Made by a program: the position numbers and the translations under genes. A stretch of DNA of 64,000 nucleotides from NCBI RefSeq assembly GCF_048541835.1, contig NZ_JBLEOY010000001.1, forward strand, positions 124,001 through 188,000, in the 5' to 3' direction. Origin of the DNA: QIJE01 sp048541835. Lineage in GTDB: Bacteria; SZUA-79; Acidulodesulfobacterales; Acidulodesulfobacteraceae. Positions 1-8,341 of the stretch are shown piece after piece. The notes beneath the pieces are model-generated. The model saw only the letters and a program-made list of their open reading frames with translations, was not told the DNA's origin and did no database searches. Position 1 is the stretch's first letter. Each line of letters starts with the position of its first letter.

Positions 1-69
1 CATCTTGTTATCTTCGACAATAAGTATGCGCTTATAAGAATTACCTACTTTATGCAATGAATTTATCAT
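1..69 (-). CDS. Response regulator receiver domain, N-terminal fragment (cut by window edge)
   Basis: Reading the minus strand from an ATG at 69 gives about 23 residues ending at the window edge. They contain ILIVEDNK, the first beta strand and acidic pocket of a CheY-type receiver domain. The rest of the gene lies outside the window, so its output domain is unknown. The start is probable rather than certain because no strong ribosome binding site is visible. It shares orientation with the DksA-like gene behind it and may be co-transcribed with it. Confidence 0.5.
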   Translation of the reverse strand, partial: MINSLHKVGNSYKRILIVEDNKM

Positions 70-134
70 AATTCTTAATTATTTTAAATTTATGCCGTTA
101 CATTACTTCAAGCAACACGTTAGATATATTCTTA

Positions 135-497
135 CTACATATTAGACCTATTTTCTATTTCCTCTGCATTTGTCTTGCAAATAATGCACATAGTCGCCTC
201 CGGTCTCGATTCTAATCGCTTTTCCGATATCTCTCCGCTACAACCTTCGCATATGCCGTATGTTCCGTTTTCTATCCTTTTTAACGCTTCCTCTATTTTA
301 GGTATAAGTTTCCTTTCTCTGTCTCTTATTCTTAATTCGAAGTTTCTATCGGATTCCAGCGTGGCTCTATCGGTAGGATCTGGAAAATTATCATCTTCTT
401 TCGTCATCGTATCAACGGTTTTTAGGGCTTCGTTCAGCAAAGATTCCAATTTTTTATTAAGTACCGTTTTAAAATATAATAATCTTTCTTCTGTCAC
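135..497 (-). CDS. DksA/TraR-family zinc-finger regulator
   Basis: This 120-residue protein has the DksA architecture: an N-terminal coiled coil (about residues 5-75) carrying a DPTDRA motif at residues 40-45, then a four-cysteine zinc finger (C83, C86, C104, C107). Family members bind in the RNA polymerase secondary channel and, with ppGpp, retune promoters; the Asp pair at the coiled-coil tip needed for that is present. The start used is GTG at 497, preceded by AGAGG about 10 bases upstream. It is slightly shorter than E. coli DksA (151 residues). It lies 75 bases downstream of mqnC with its own likely promoter. Whether it is a true DksA or a shorter TraR/YocK-like relative cannot be decided here. 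Confidence 0.8.
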   Translation of the reverse strand: MTEERLLYFKTVLNKKLESLLNEALKTVDTMTKEDDNFPDPTDRATLESDRNFELRIRDRERKLIPKIEEALKRIENGTYGICEGCSGEISEKRLESRPEATMCIICKTNAEEIENRSNM

Positions 498-546
498 CGG
501 CGGTTTTCCTCTATATTCTCCATTAATTTATTTTTTAGCAAGCACA

Positions 547-555
547 ATTATATCA
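547..555 (-). promoter_or_regulatory. Extended -10 promoter element before the dksA-like gene
   Basis: On the minus strand the sequence TGATATAAT is a perfect extended -10 (TG-N-TATAAT), about 50 bases before the GTG start. No good -35 is visible, as is common for extended -10 promoters. The same nonamer occurs before flgJ. Confidence 0.4.
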
Positions 556-572
556 TATTTTTATGATTACTA

Positions 573-1637
573 TTAATAAAATTTTATTATATTATAGTCA
601 TTAATCCTTTGAGCGGGAATAAACCCAGCATCTTTAATAAGCCCTACCATCATTTTCTCATCTATCGTACTATTGGACGTACCGGCGGCTTTAACTACAT
701 TTTCTTCTATCATGGTTGAGCCCATATCGTTAGCGCCGAAACTTAAAGCGACCTGACCCATTTTTGCGCCCTGCGTAACCCATGACGCCTGAATATTATC
801 GAAATTATCTAAAACTATCCTTGAAATAGCAAGCACCTTGAGATAATAATGTCCGTAAACCCCTCTGGGATTCAACGCCGTATTTTTGCCCTGAAAACTC
901 CATGGAATAAAGGCTTTAAAACCGCCGGTTCTGTCTTGAAGATTCCGTAGCTTAAAAAGATGCCCGATTATATCTTCGTCGGTCTCTACGGTTCCGAACA
1001 TCATGGTTGCAGACGAATTCAACCCGGATAGATGTACTTCCTCCATGACCCCTAACCACTCATCGACGTTAATCTTATTTGGGCTAATCTTTCTCCTTAC
1101 CTTATCAGATAATATTTCTGCACCGCCGCCCGGCACGGAAGAAAGCCCCGCTTTTTTCAAAAGACGAATTACTTCTTTGACAGTAATACCGCTTAAGTCC
1201 GCAAAATAAGCAATCTCGGGGGGAGAAAAGGCGTGAATGTGGATATCGAATTTACCCTTAATTTCACGCAAGAGGGTTAGATAATAATCAAAATCGAGAG
1301 CCGGATTTAACCCTCCCTGAAGTAAAATCTGGGATCCGCACAACTCTTTAGTTTCCCTAATTTTGTCGAATATTTCCTCCATAGACAGAACATAAGCATC
1401 TTTGGATCCCGGTTTTCTATAAAATGCGCAAAATTTGCACTCCGACGTGCATACATTGGTATAATTTATATTTCTGTCTACTATAAAGGTAACAATATTT
1501 TTAGGATGTTTATATTTTCTATAGTCGTCTGCCATTTTTCCCAACTCAAGCAGGTTCTTATTTCTAAATAGATAGAGCGCTTCGCTATTGCTTATTCTCG
1601 CCTGCATTTCTTTATTCACCGTTTTATTTTTTCTCAT
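573..1637 (-). CDS. mqnC: Cyclic dehypoxanthine futalosine synthase (radical SAM), menaquinone biosynthesis
   Basis: The 354-residue protein has the radical-SAM CxxxCxxC cluster at C63, C67 and C70, in the NYTNVCTSECKFCAFYR context typical of MqnC, plus the family's HIHAFSPPE and PGGGAEIL segments. MqnC converts dehypoxanthine futalosine to its cyclic form in the futalosine route to menaquinone, used by many anaerobes and epsilon/delta-type bacteria. MqnE is a relative, but the HAFSPPE/PGGGAEIL combination and the size favour MqnC. It lies 20 bases downstream of fliI in the same orientation, so it may be transcribed with flagellar genes although its role is respiratory. No other mqn gene is in the window. 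Confidence 0.88.
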   Translation of the reverse strand: MRKNKTVNKEMQARISNSEALYLFRNKNLLELGKMADDYRKYKHPKNIVTFIVDRNINYTNVCTSECKFCAFYRKPGSKDAYVLSMEEIFDKIRETKELCGSQILLQGGLNPALDFDYYLTLLREIKGKFDIHIHAFSPPEIAYFADLSGITVKEVIRLLKKAGLSSVPGGGAEILSDKVRRKISPNKINVDEWLGVMEEVHLSGLNSSATMMFGTVETDEDIIGHLFKLRNLQDRTGGFKAFIPWSFQGKNTALNPRGVYGHYYLKVLAISRIVLDNFDNIQASWVTQGAKMGQVALSFGANDMGSTMIEENVVKAAGTSNSTIDEKMMVGLIKDAGFIPAQRINDYNIIKFY

Positions 1638-1657
1638 TATATTAAAATATGTTTTTT

Positions 1658-2983
1658 CTAATTTAGTAGAGTTTCCAATCCCCTTATGCTTTCATAGAAC
1701 GAATATTTCTTATCGGGGGTCTGTCTGATAAAATCTTCTATCTTTTCTATCCGGTCTATGGCAAAATCTATTTTTTCATTAGAACCCTTAGAGTATGCAC
1801 CTATATTTATAAGGTCCTCGTTTATCCTATAAACGGATGCTACGTTTAAAACATCCCTTGCTTTAAGCAAATGTTCGTCAGAAACGATGTCCGGCATAAC
1901 CCTTGATAAGCTATTAAGTACGTCTATCGCCGGAAAAACTCCATTCTCGGCAATCTTTCTAGAGAGAACAATGTGCCCGTCAAGAATAGACCTGACGGTA
2001 TCCGATATCGGCTCGTTCATATCGTCGCCTTCAACTAAAACCGTATATATTCCGGTAATGCTGCCCTTATCGGAACCGGCGGCTCTCTCTAAAAGCTTCG
2101 GCAGGATACTGAAAACGGATGGAGTATAGCCCCTTACCGTGGGGGGCTCACCGGCCGATAACCCTATTTCACGTGCAGCCATTGCAAATCTAGTTATTGA
2201 ATCCATTAGAAATAAGACGTTGCATCCCTTGTCCCTAAAGTATTCGGCCACCGCCGTTGCCGCAAACGCCCCGCGAAGTCTGACAAGCGGAGATTTATCG
2301 GATGTGGCGACTATGACGATCGATTTTTTTAATCCCTCTTCCCCAAGATTTTTCTCGACAAATTCTCTGACTTCACGTCCCCTTTCACCGATCAGGGCAA
2401 TAACATTTATATCGGATTGAGAATATTTAGTAATCATCCCGAGAAGGACGCTTTTACCTACTCCGGAACCGGCAAAAATTCCGATCCTCTGTCCTTTGCC
2501 TACGGTAAGAAAGGAATTTATGGCCCTGACTCCGACATCCATGACCTCTCTGATTCTTTTTCTGGAAAGAGGGGAGGGGGGGTCATTAATTATCTTTGCG
2601 TAATCTTTACAGTGAATCTCGCCTTTACCGTCTATAGGGTTGCCTAATGGGTCTATGACCCTGCCCTTAAGTGCCTCTCCGACGGGAAATTTCTCTTCTT
2701 CGTCAAGCAGTGTAACTTCGCTTTCCAAACTTATACCGGAGGTATCACCAAACGGCATAAGTATAGTTTTATCCTGATTGAAGCCTATAACCTCGGCAAT
2801 TACGTCACCGAGTTCGCTATTACGACCCCCGCTTTTAATGCGACAAATTTTTCCTATGGAAAGCGCCGGATGTTTGGTTTCAAGAATAAGTCCAACGGCC
2901 TTCGTCAGTCTTCCTTTAATTAAGAACAGGGTTGCATTTTCAAGTAAATCGCTGTATTCCCTTAAATTGATAAGTCTTCCCAT
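1658..2983 (-). CDS. fliI: Flagellar export ATPase FliI
   Basis: This 441-residue F1-beta-like ATPase carries a Walker A loop AGSGVGKS at about residues 171-178 and the GERGREV segment typical of FliI and T3SS ATPases. It works on the cytoplasmic face of the flagellar type III export gate, where with FliH and FliJ it delivers and unfolds substrates. Here it is separated from fliH and fliJ (both over 40 kb away), which is unusual because fliH-fliI-fliJ are often adjacent. It follows flgJ by 24 bases and is probably co-transcribed with it. Length is normal for the family. Confidence 0.96.
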   Translation of the reverse strand: MGRLINLREYSDLLENATLFLIKGRLTKAVGLILETKHPALSIGKICRIKSGGRNSELGDVIAEVIGFNQDKTILMPFGDTSGISLESEVTLLDEEEKFPVGEALKGRVIDPLGNPIDGKGEIHCKDYAKIINDPPSPLSRKRIREVMDVGVRAINSFLTVGKGQRIGIFAGSGVGKSVLLGMITKYSQSDINVIALIGERGREVREFVEKNLGEEGLKKSIVIVATSDKSPLVRLRGAFAATAVAEYFRDKGCNVLFLMDSITRFAMAAREIGLSAGEPPTVRGYTPSVFSILPKLLERAAGSDKGSITGIYTVLVEGDDMNEPISDTVRSILDGHIVLSRKIAENGVFPAIDVLNSLSRVMPDIVSDEHLLKARDVLNVASVYRINEDLINIGAYSKGSNEKIDFAIDRIEKIEDFIRQTPDKKYSFYESIRGLETLLN

Positions 2984-3007
2984 ATCGCCTTATACCATAC
3001 TTATTAT

Positions 3008-3859
3008 TTAAGATTTAGAGTCTAAAGAATTATATTCGTTGTAAAGGGATAGAACCTTTTTAACGTAATCTTCCGTTTCCTCAAACGGCGGTACACCTTT
3101 ATATTTGTTGACGTTTTCTATCCCCGCATTGTAAGCGGCAAGTGCAAGTTCCACGTTTCCATCGTAAAGATTTAAAAGTTTTTTAAGATATGCAGTGCCA
3201 CCCAAAACATTTTCTTCGGGGTTATATGGATCTACGCCAAGTTCCCTTGCCGTTCCAGGCATAATTTGCATAAGCCCGACGGCACCTTTATCGGAAACGG
3301 CGTAAGGATCGAATCCGGATTCGGTTTTTATAACCGCCTTTATCAAACCGTACGAAACACCGTATGTTTCGGATGCCTTTTTTGCAAGCCCGTCTACCGT
3401 AACGTAACTTAGATCCTTAATATTACTGACATTATATTTAGAAGATAAATTATATGCCTTAAACAAATTACCGGCGGCAGAAAGCTCAGACACTGCGGCA
3501 TCCAACTCTTTAAGCCCTCCGGCGGTAACCATAGATGGATGGTCTTTAAAGTAATCCACTATCATTCTGCCTATACCCATACCCCTACCATAATTTTCGT
3601 TATTGGATACGGCTTTGTAAAAAAGCGAACTAAATATTTCGTAACCCGTTCCGCGGTCTATAAACGAACCCTTTTCAACCCCTTTAGCCATGGAATCGAA
3701 AATCATATTTAAAAAGAGACCTTCGAATTTTGAAGCGACAAACTTTATTTTGTTAAGTTCTTCGGGAGAGATCTCACTCCCTTTCGTCTTTCCGGCTTTT
3801 TCGCTCTTATCCGCCACCCCTACTGCGGGCGGGATATTTAAGACATCTGTGATATTCAT
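3008..3859 (-). CDS. flgJ: FlgJ-like rod-binding protein fused to an SLT lytic transglycosylase
   Basis: The 283-residue protein has two parts. Residues about 35-110 match the FlgJ rod-binding domain (SKFEGLFLNMIFDSMAKG, then the YGRGMGIGRMIVDYF helix). Residues about 158-275 form a soluble lytic transglycosylase domain with the KTESGF catalytic motif (Glu180), GLMQIMPGTA and ALAAYNAG. It should cap rod assembly and cut peptidoglycan so that the rod can cross the wall. Enteric FlgJ carries a glucosaminidase domain instead; SLT-type enzymes encoded beside or fused to FlgJ are known in other proteobacteria. No Sec signal is visible, consistent with export through the flagellar apparatus. Confidence 0.88.
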   Translation of the reverse strand: MNITDVLNIPPAVGVADKSEKAGKTKGSEISPEELNKIKFVASKFEGLFLNMIFDSMAKGVEKGSFIDRGTGYEIFSSLFYKAVSNNENYGRGMGIGRMIVDYFKDHPSMVTAGGLKELDAAVSELSAAGNLFKAYNLSSKYNVSNIKDLSYVTVDGLAKKASETYGVSYGLIKAVIKTESGFDPYAVSDKGAVGLMQIMPGTARELGVDPYNPEENVLGGTAYLKKLLNLYDGNVELALAAYNAGIENVNKYKGVPPFEETEDYVKKVLSLYNEYNSLDSKS

Positions 3860-3907
3860 ATATTCAATATCTTTCGGTTAAATTCAGTTAAAAATACCGT
3901 TTATAAA

Positions 3908-3916
3908 ATTATATCA
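3908..3916 (-). promoter_or_regulatory. Extended -10 promoter element before flgJ-fliI-mqnC
   Basis: On the minus strand TGATATAAT (extended -10) lies about 50 bases before the flgJ start, inside the 180-base divergent region shared with motA. A weak -35-like TTTTAT sits 17 bases upstream. No GG-N10-GC sigma54 element was found in this region. Confidence 0.4.
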
Positions 3917-4039
3917 TAATAAAATTCTTAATAAAAGAAGGGTAATAATCAAAAAATGATTTAAAAAATAACGGATATATATTATTATATATTAGATCAA
4001 AACTAAAAATTTCAATCTAAATTTTATGATAATAAAAGT

Positions 4040-4822
4040 ATGGATATAGCTTCTATCGTAGGGTTTATTCTGGGCATAGGCGGCATATTAGTCGGCAATT
4101 TGATGCAGGGTTCTACCATGATGCAACTGGTAGACCCGATAGGATTGGTTATAGTCCTCGTAGGAACCGCCGGAGCTACTATTGCGGGAAATCCTACTAA
4201 AAGTTTAATAAAAGCCACCTTTAGCATTAAAGAAATATTTCTGCCTCCAAAAGTGGAATATGAAAATACGATATCCGAAATCCTTAATTACGCTACAAAA
4301 GCAAGGAAAAACGGAGTGCTCGCCTTGGAATCGGACATAGATACCAACCCCGACTTTTTTATAAAAAAGGCATTGTCGTTGGTAGTGGATGGAATAGACC
4401 CTCAGGTGGTTATGGAAATTATGGAAACCGAATTATCCAACATAGAAGAATTCGGGGAAGAAAGCGCCGGAGTTTTCGAACAAGCGGGGGGGTACTCCCC
4501 GACCCTCGGCATAATAGGCGCTGTTTTAGGATTAATTCACGTTATGCAGCACTTAAACAACCCTAATAAATTAGGCATGGGCATAGCCGTAGCGTTTACT
4601 GCAACGTTTTACGGTCTCGCGTTTGCAAACGTCGTTTTATTTCCCATATCTAGCAAGCTTAAGATAAACTTGAAAGCAAAGGTTTTAAAGTATGAAATTA
4701 TGCTTATGGGAATAAAATCTATACAAAATGGTGAAAACCCCAGACTCATAGAGGAAAAGTTAAAATCATTTTTAAATGATACGCAGAGAAAAATATATGA
4801 AGCAAAACATCCGGAGAAATAA
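4040..4822 (+). CDS. motA: Flagellar motor stator protein MotA
   Basis: This 260-residue inner-membrane protein has the MotA/PomA arrangement. Two N-terminal membrane segments (about residues 4-25 and 33-52) precede a large charged cytoplasmic loop (about 55-150), then two more segments (about 152-172 and 183-205). The loop meets the FliG rotor. The YSPTLGIIGAVLGLI segment holds the conserved channel proline. It is followed after 2 bases by motB, forming a two-gene stator operon divergent from flgJ. The coupling ion cannot be assigned safely: a threonine in the AFTATFYG segment resembles PomA, but this is not decisive. Confidence 0.94.
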   Translation: MDIASIVGFILGIGGILVGNLMQGSTMMQLVDPIGLVIVLVGTAGATIAGNPTKSLIKATFSIKEIFLPPKVEYENTISEILNYATKARKNGVLALESDIDTNPDFFIKKALSLVVDGIDPQVVMEIMETELSNIEEFGEESAGVFEQAGGYSPTLGIIGAVLGLIHVMQHLNNPNKLGMGIAVAFTATFYGLAFANVVLFPISSKLKINLKAKVLKYEIMLMGIKSIQNGENPRLIEEKLKSFLNDTQRKIYEAKHPEK

Positions 4823-4824
4823 AA

Positions 4825-5616
4825 ATGAGAAGAAAAAAGAAACCCCCAGAGGGATCTAATAAGGAAAGATGGATGATAAGCTACGGCGATTTCCTAACTA
4901 CTCTACTGTCGTTTTTTATAGTAATGTTCGCCATATCTAAAGTTAACAATGTGAGGCTTAAGGAGCTGGCAGTATCTATTCAACAGGCGTTCGGGGCGAA
5001 TAAATTTATCACTGTTTCTACATCAAGACCAAATATTGCCTCAACACCGAGCTTAGTAGTTGCGCATGTCGCCCCATCGCAATTTAAGGTCTCCAAATCT
5101 AACAAAACATTAATCAAAGAAGAAAAATATGAGGCGATAGTTTTTAGCAACATTGAAAAGCAAATAAAATCATTCGCATTCGGAAACAGCGCCTATAAAT
5201 CGTCGTTTATAATATACAAATCTACGCGGGGACTTATTATATCCCTAAAAGGCTCGAGTTTTTTCCGATCCGGAAGTGCAAGGATATTAAAAAAATACTA
5301 TCCACTTTTAAAGTATATAGCATTAGAATTACTTAACGTAAAAAACAACGTTACCATTGAAGGTTACACCGATTCTACGCCTATCCACACGATAAGATAT
5401 CCTAATAATTGGATGCTTTCTACTGCCAGGGCGGTTAGTGTCTTGGGCTTTTTCATAAAAAGCGTTAACTTTCCTCCGGAAAGACTTTCCGCCTCCGGAT
5501 ATGGAAAATATAAACCCGTCGCAAGCAATAAAACGGCAGCCGGACGGGCACTGAACCGAAGAGTAAATATCGTAGTTCTTTCGACTTTTTTAAATAATGA
5601 ACTTCCCAGATCTTAA
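4825..5616 (+). CDS. motB: Flagellar motor stator protein MotB
   Basis: The 263-residue protein has a short basic N-terminus (RRKKKPPEG) and a single membrane helix containing SYGDFLTTLLSFFIVMF, whose Asp is the essential ion-binding residue. A periplasmic linker leads to a C-terminal OmpA-like peptidoglycan-binding domain (EGYTDSTP about residues 178-185, and LNRRVNIVV near the end). It anchors the stator to the cell wall. It is downstream of motA by 2 bases. Its stop codon overlaps the stop of the convergent PilZ gene over four bases (TTAA, 5613-5616), leaving no room for a terminator. Confidence 0.94.
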   Translation: MRRKKKPPEGSNKERWMISYGDFLTTLLSFFIVMFAISKVNNVRLKELAVSIQQAFGANKFITVSTSRPNIASTPSLVVAHVAPSQFKVSKSNKTLIKEEKYEAIVFSNIEKQIKSFAFGNSAYKSSFIIYKSTRGLIISLKGSSFFRSGSARILKKYYPLLKYIALELLNVKNNVTIEGYTDSTPIHTIRYPNNWMLSTARAVSVLGFFIKSVNFPPERLSASGYGKYKPVASNKTAAGRALNRRVNIVVLSTFLNNELPRS

Positions 5617-6587
5617 GAGGATTTCTTAATCTGTTGCCTTTGTTTTTCGAGAGTAAATTTAATTATTTCATCCCTGTCAGACTCATTTAAGGCGATAAAT
5701 TTGCACGCTATAGCTATGTCGCCGAAATCGCCTTTGTCTTCGATATAAACTTTTACTACTTGAGCTTGCGCTTTTATAATAAACTGAGGAACGGCAGGAA
5801 ATAGCATTGTAATTTTTATAATATTACCCTGTTTTAAATTTCTGTTTTCATCGTTTTTTTTGTCGGTCCACATAATCCCTGAACCGCTTATAGATACAAG
5901 TTTTTCTTTAACGTCCGCAAAAATAGACGCCTCCGGATTGAGCAGTGAAAGAATAACATCTAATTTACTGTTTATTGCAATGAGGAGCCTGTCTATGTGC
6001 GGATTTACCGAGGCTTCCGCATCTCCTTCCGCCTGCGACTGGTAAATTTTGGGCGAGATCATATTGTAAATTCCGTAAACGGATGTCGTAAAAGAAGGTT
6101 TGGAAATATAAGTATCTTTCGTGTTAAGAAACTCTTTTAAGGAAATCTCTTCATAAATAAACTGAATCGTCGCCTTTATGCGCAGAAACTCTCTACCTTC
6201 TCTCTCAGCCGACATCCCGGTAATTTTAATTTTTAATGAAATATTTTTTGCATTTTTAGAAATATTTTTCAATAAGGGTTTATACGTAAAGGTCTGGTAT
6301 AAACCGGGGCATATCATACTGAAATCGGTGGAGTTTTTTATTAAAGACAAGTCTTCGTCTATAGCATAGCCGTCTTTGCCTAATTCTGACGCCTGCGTAT
6401 CGTTAAGCATATCTTCGTCTTTGTCTGCGTAGTTTGAAAAATGCTGTTTTTCGACAGGCGAGGATGCATAAAGAAGAATGAATAGAAAACCGTCTTCTAT
6501 TCTATCAATAAATCCTCGAAATTTTTTTTGAGGCGTTTTAAAAATTATATCCTGATTTTTATAAAAACGATTGCCTAAATTATCCAT
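5613..6587 (-). CDS. PilZ-domain protein with a long insertion between c-di-GMP motifs
   Basis: This 324-residue cytoplasmic protein has REFLR at residues 132-136 (an RxxxR motif) and VSISGSG at about 231-237 (in place of D/NxSxxG). These are the two halves of a PilZ c-di-GMP site, but they are separated by about 95 residues instead of the usual 20-30. The insert includes a predicted helix NPHIDRLLIAINSKLDVILSLL. A comparable helical insertion is known in tetrameric PilZ proteins of Xanthomonas, though equivalence here is inference. Residues 1-120 form a YcgR-N-like beta region. The Asp of D/NxSxxG is replaced by Ser, so ligand binding may be weak. It follows a small helical gene by 12 bases. 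Confidence 0.65.
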   Translation of the reverse strand: MDNLGNRFYKNQDIIFKTPQKKFRGFIDRIEDGFLFILLYASSPVEKQHFSNYADKDEDMLNDTQASELGKDGYAIDEDLSLIKNSTDFSMICPGLYQTFTYKPLLKNISKNAKNISLKIKITGMSAEREGREFLRIKATIQFIYEEISLKEFLNTKDTYISKPSFTTSVYGIYNMISPKIYQSQAEGDAEASVNPHIDRLLIAINSKLDVILSLLNPEASIFADVKEKLVSISGSGIMWTDKKNDENRNLKQGNIIKITMLFPAVPQFIIKAQAQVVKVYIEDKGDFGDIAIACKFIALNESDRDEIIKFTLEKQRQQIKKSS

Positions 6588-6599
6588 ATCTCTCTATGA

Positions 6600-6959
6600 C
6601 TATGCGGGATTGCTAACTCCATATGCTTTAATCGCATTAGAAATTTTTTCTAACATTGAAATTTTTTTACCCATCTCCGATTTTCTTTCTATTAAAATAT
6701 TAGTAATGACCCCGTCTATCTTCATTATATCAGATAATCTTTGTTTGAGCAAAGGAATGAGCGCCGGGTCGCCGCATTCTTCCGTCGACCCTATCGTTAT
6801 TTTGGAAAAAAGTGCGGTCAAAAAAACCTTTCTATCAAATACGTGATAAATATCGGTAATTTTTTCTCTCCTCTCGTGAAGAATAAGCAGTATATATTTG
6901 TTTATGACAATAATTTCATCTGCAATTTTAATTTTTAAACCCAAGGAGTTTTTAGTCAT
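6600..6959 (-). CDS. Small helical protein of unknown function
   Basis: A 119-residue protein with no signal peptide or membrane segment and no recognised domain. It is rich in Lys, Glu and Ile, and its C-terminal half (about residues 65-115) looks like a helical hairpin. It lies 12 bases upstream of the PilZ gene in the same direction, so the two are probably co-transcribed. Size and helical content would fit a small flagellar chaperone (FliT/FlgN-like), but no sequence signature supports this. Confidence 0.5.
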   Translation of the reverse strand: MTKNSLGLKIKIADEIIVINKYILLILHERREKITDIYHVFDRKVFLTALFSKITIGSTEECGDPALIPLLKQRLSDIMKIDGVITNILIERKSEMGKKISMLEKISNAIKAYGVSNPA

Positions 6960-7066
6960 CTTTTCATTAAATTATAACACGGTATTTTTATCTTATCTCT
7001 ATAATTTTATAATATAATATGGTATGATACAAGCTATATATGATAATAGGGATGTTTCGATTATAT

Positions 7067-7393
7067 ATGAAAAAAATTTTAATAGAAAGCGTTAAAAAAG
7101 GCGATGTGCTGGCTATGGATATTATCTCCGGCAACGGTCTTACCGCTCTTAAAAAAGGGGTGACGCTTGACGAAAATATTATAGAAAGGATAAAACGGCT
7201 AACGCTTATTGATAGCGGATTTGAGGGGAATTATATATTTATCGAAGAAAATTATACCGGCAATGAGGAAGATATGGAGAAAGAGCTATCCCTGCTGGCA
7301 AAAAGATTTGAGAATATCGATGGGGATGGATTTATGCGCGGTATTAAAGAAATCATAAAATCGGCAATATTAAAAAACTACGGCAGAAACTGA
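7067..7393 (+). CDS. Small protein like the N-terminal domain of HD-GYP proteins
   Basis: From the ATG at 7067 the protein begins MKKILIESVKKGDVLAMDI and continues with GLTALKKGVTL, then ENIIERIKR. This is the 'pGdvLa.dI ... G..LlkkGt.l ... i..l' pattern found N-terminal to HD-GYP phosphodiesterase domains. Here it stands alone (108 residues) without an HD-GYP domain. Two upstream in-frame ATGs (7040, 7052) have no better ribosome binding site, and 7067 matches the family start. It lies five bases before the HDOD gene and probably works with it. A role in c-di-GMP signalling is inference. Confidence 0.6.
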   Translation: MKKILIESVKKGDVLAMDIISGNGLTALKKGVTLDENIIERIKRLTLIDSGFEGNYIFIEENYTGNEEDMEKELSLLAKRFENIDGDGFMRGIKEIIKSAILKNYGRN

Positions 7394-7398
7394 AATGT

Positions 7399-8301
7399 AT
7401 GAATATTCAAAATAAGCCGAAAAAAAGAGGCGACATCTTAGACGAGTTGGTTTCCTCAATAAAAAGAATAAAAAATATACCCACACTACCGAAGATATTA
7501 TCGAAGATTTCGGAAGAAATGGGTAACGACGATTACTCAATAAAGGACATTGGTGAATTAATGAGCCTTGACATAAGTCTTTCGTCAAGGATTTTAAGAA
7601 TGGTAAACTCCCCTTTTTACGGGTTCCCCCAGCGAATATACAGCATAAACCATGCTATTGTTCTTCTTGGAGCAAACGTCTTAAAAAGCATCGTTATTTC
7701 TACTTCGGTTTTTACCGTAATGAAAGAAGCCATGGAAGGGCTATGGGAACACAGTCTTTTTTGTGCCTTCACAGCAAAATATATTGCCGATATACACCTT
7801 AACAACAGTGGAGAAAAGGGGAACAAAATGTCAAAAAAGAACGGCATCGCGGATGCAGATATGATGTTTTCGGCCGGGCTTTTGCACGACATTGGAAAAG
7901 TTATTACGGCAATCGCTTTTAGGGATGATTTCAAAAAAATCATGATAATCGCCGAAAAAGACAAGAGACCGTTAACCGATATAGAACATGATATATTAAA
8001 TATCTCCCATGATCAGTTGGGATACATGCTTACAAAGGAATGGAACCTGCCTTCGTCAATTTATCTACCTATAAAATATCACCATAACGTAAACCTTGCA
8101 AGTGAATTTAAAACGGAAACGGCAATATTAAATCTTTCCGATTTTTTAACGCGAGCTATGGGTATGGGTTATTCCGGAAACGCATATATCGAAAAAATAA
8201 ATACGGATACCGTAAATATTTTAAATATAGATTTAAATTTCATAAAAAATATAGTAGAAGAAGTTTATCCCTTTAAAAACGAATTATCTATATTCGACTA
8301 A
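7399..8301 (+). CDS. HDOD-domain signalling protein
   Basis: The 300-residue protein has the HDOD core: KRIKNIPTLPKILSKI near residue 20, SLDISLSSRILRMVNSPFYGF, AIVLLGANVLK, then LLHDIGKV and the C-terminal IKYHHN. HDOD proteins are HD-fold relatives, usually without proven phosphohydrolase activity, and are common beside chemotaxis and c-di-GMP genes. The HDIGK motif is retained here, so metal binding is possible. Two ATGs (7395 in another frame, 7399 in frame) occur; 7399 was used. It lies between an HD-GYP-N-like gene and a GGDEF-like gene, forming a three-gene signalling cassette. Confidence 0.82.
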   Translation: MNIQNKPKKRGDILDELVSSIKRIKNIPTLPKILSKISEEMGNDDYSIKDIGELMSLDISLSSRILRMVNSPFYGFPQRIYSINHAIVLLGANVLKSIVISTSVFTVMKEAMEGLWEHSLFCAFTAKYIADIHLNNSGEKGNKMSKKNGIADADMMFSAGLLHDIGKVITAIAFRDDFKKIMIIAEKDKRPLTDIEHDILNISHDQLGYMLTKEWNLPSSIYLPIKYHHNVNLASEFKTETAILNLSDFLTRAMGMGYSGNAYIEKINTDTVNILNIDLNFIKNIVEEVYPFKNELSIFD

Positions 8302-8341
8302 TTAAATATAACGAACCGGATATAAGATCTAATCGTGCGAT

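Noticed and set aside
574..589. Perfect A/T-only palindrome at the end of mqnC
   Set aside because: Composed solely of A and T in an AT-rich region; no T-tract or GC stem, so not a credible terminator.
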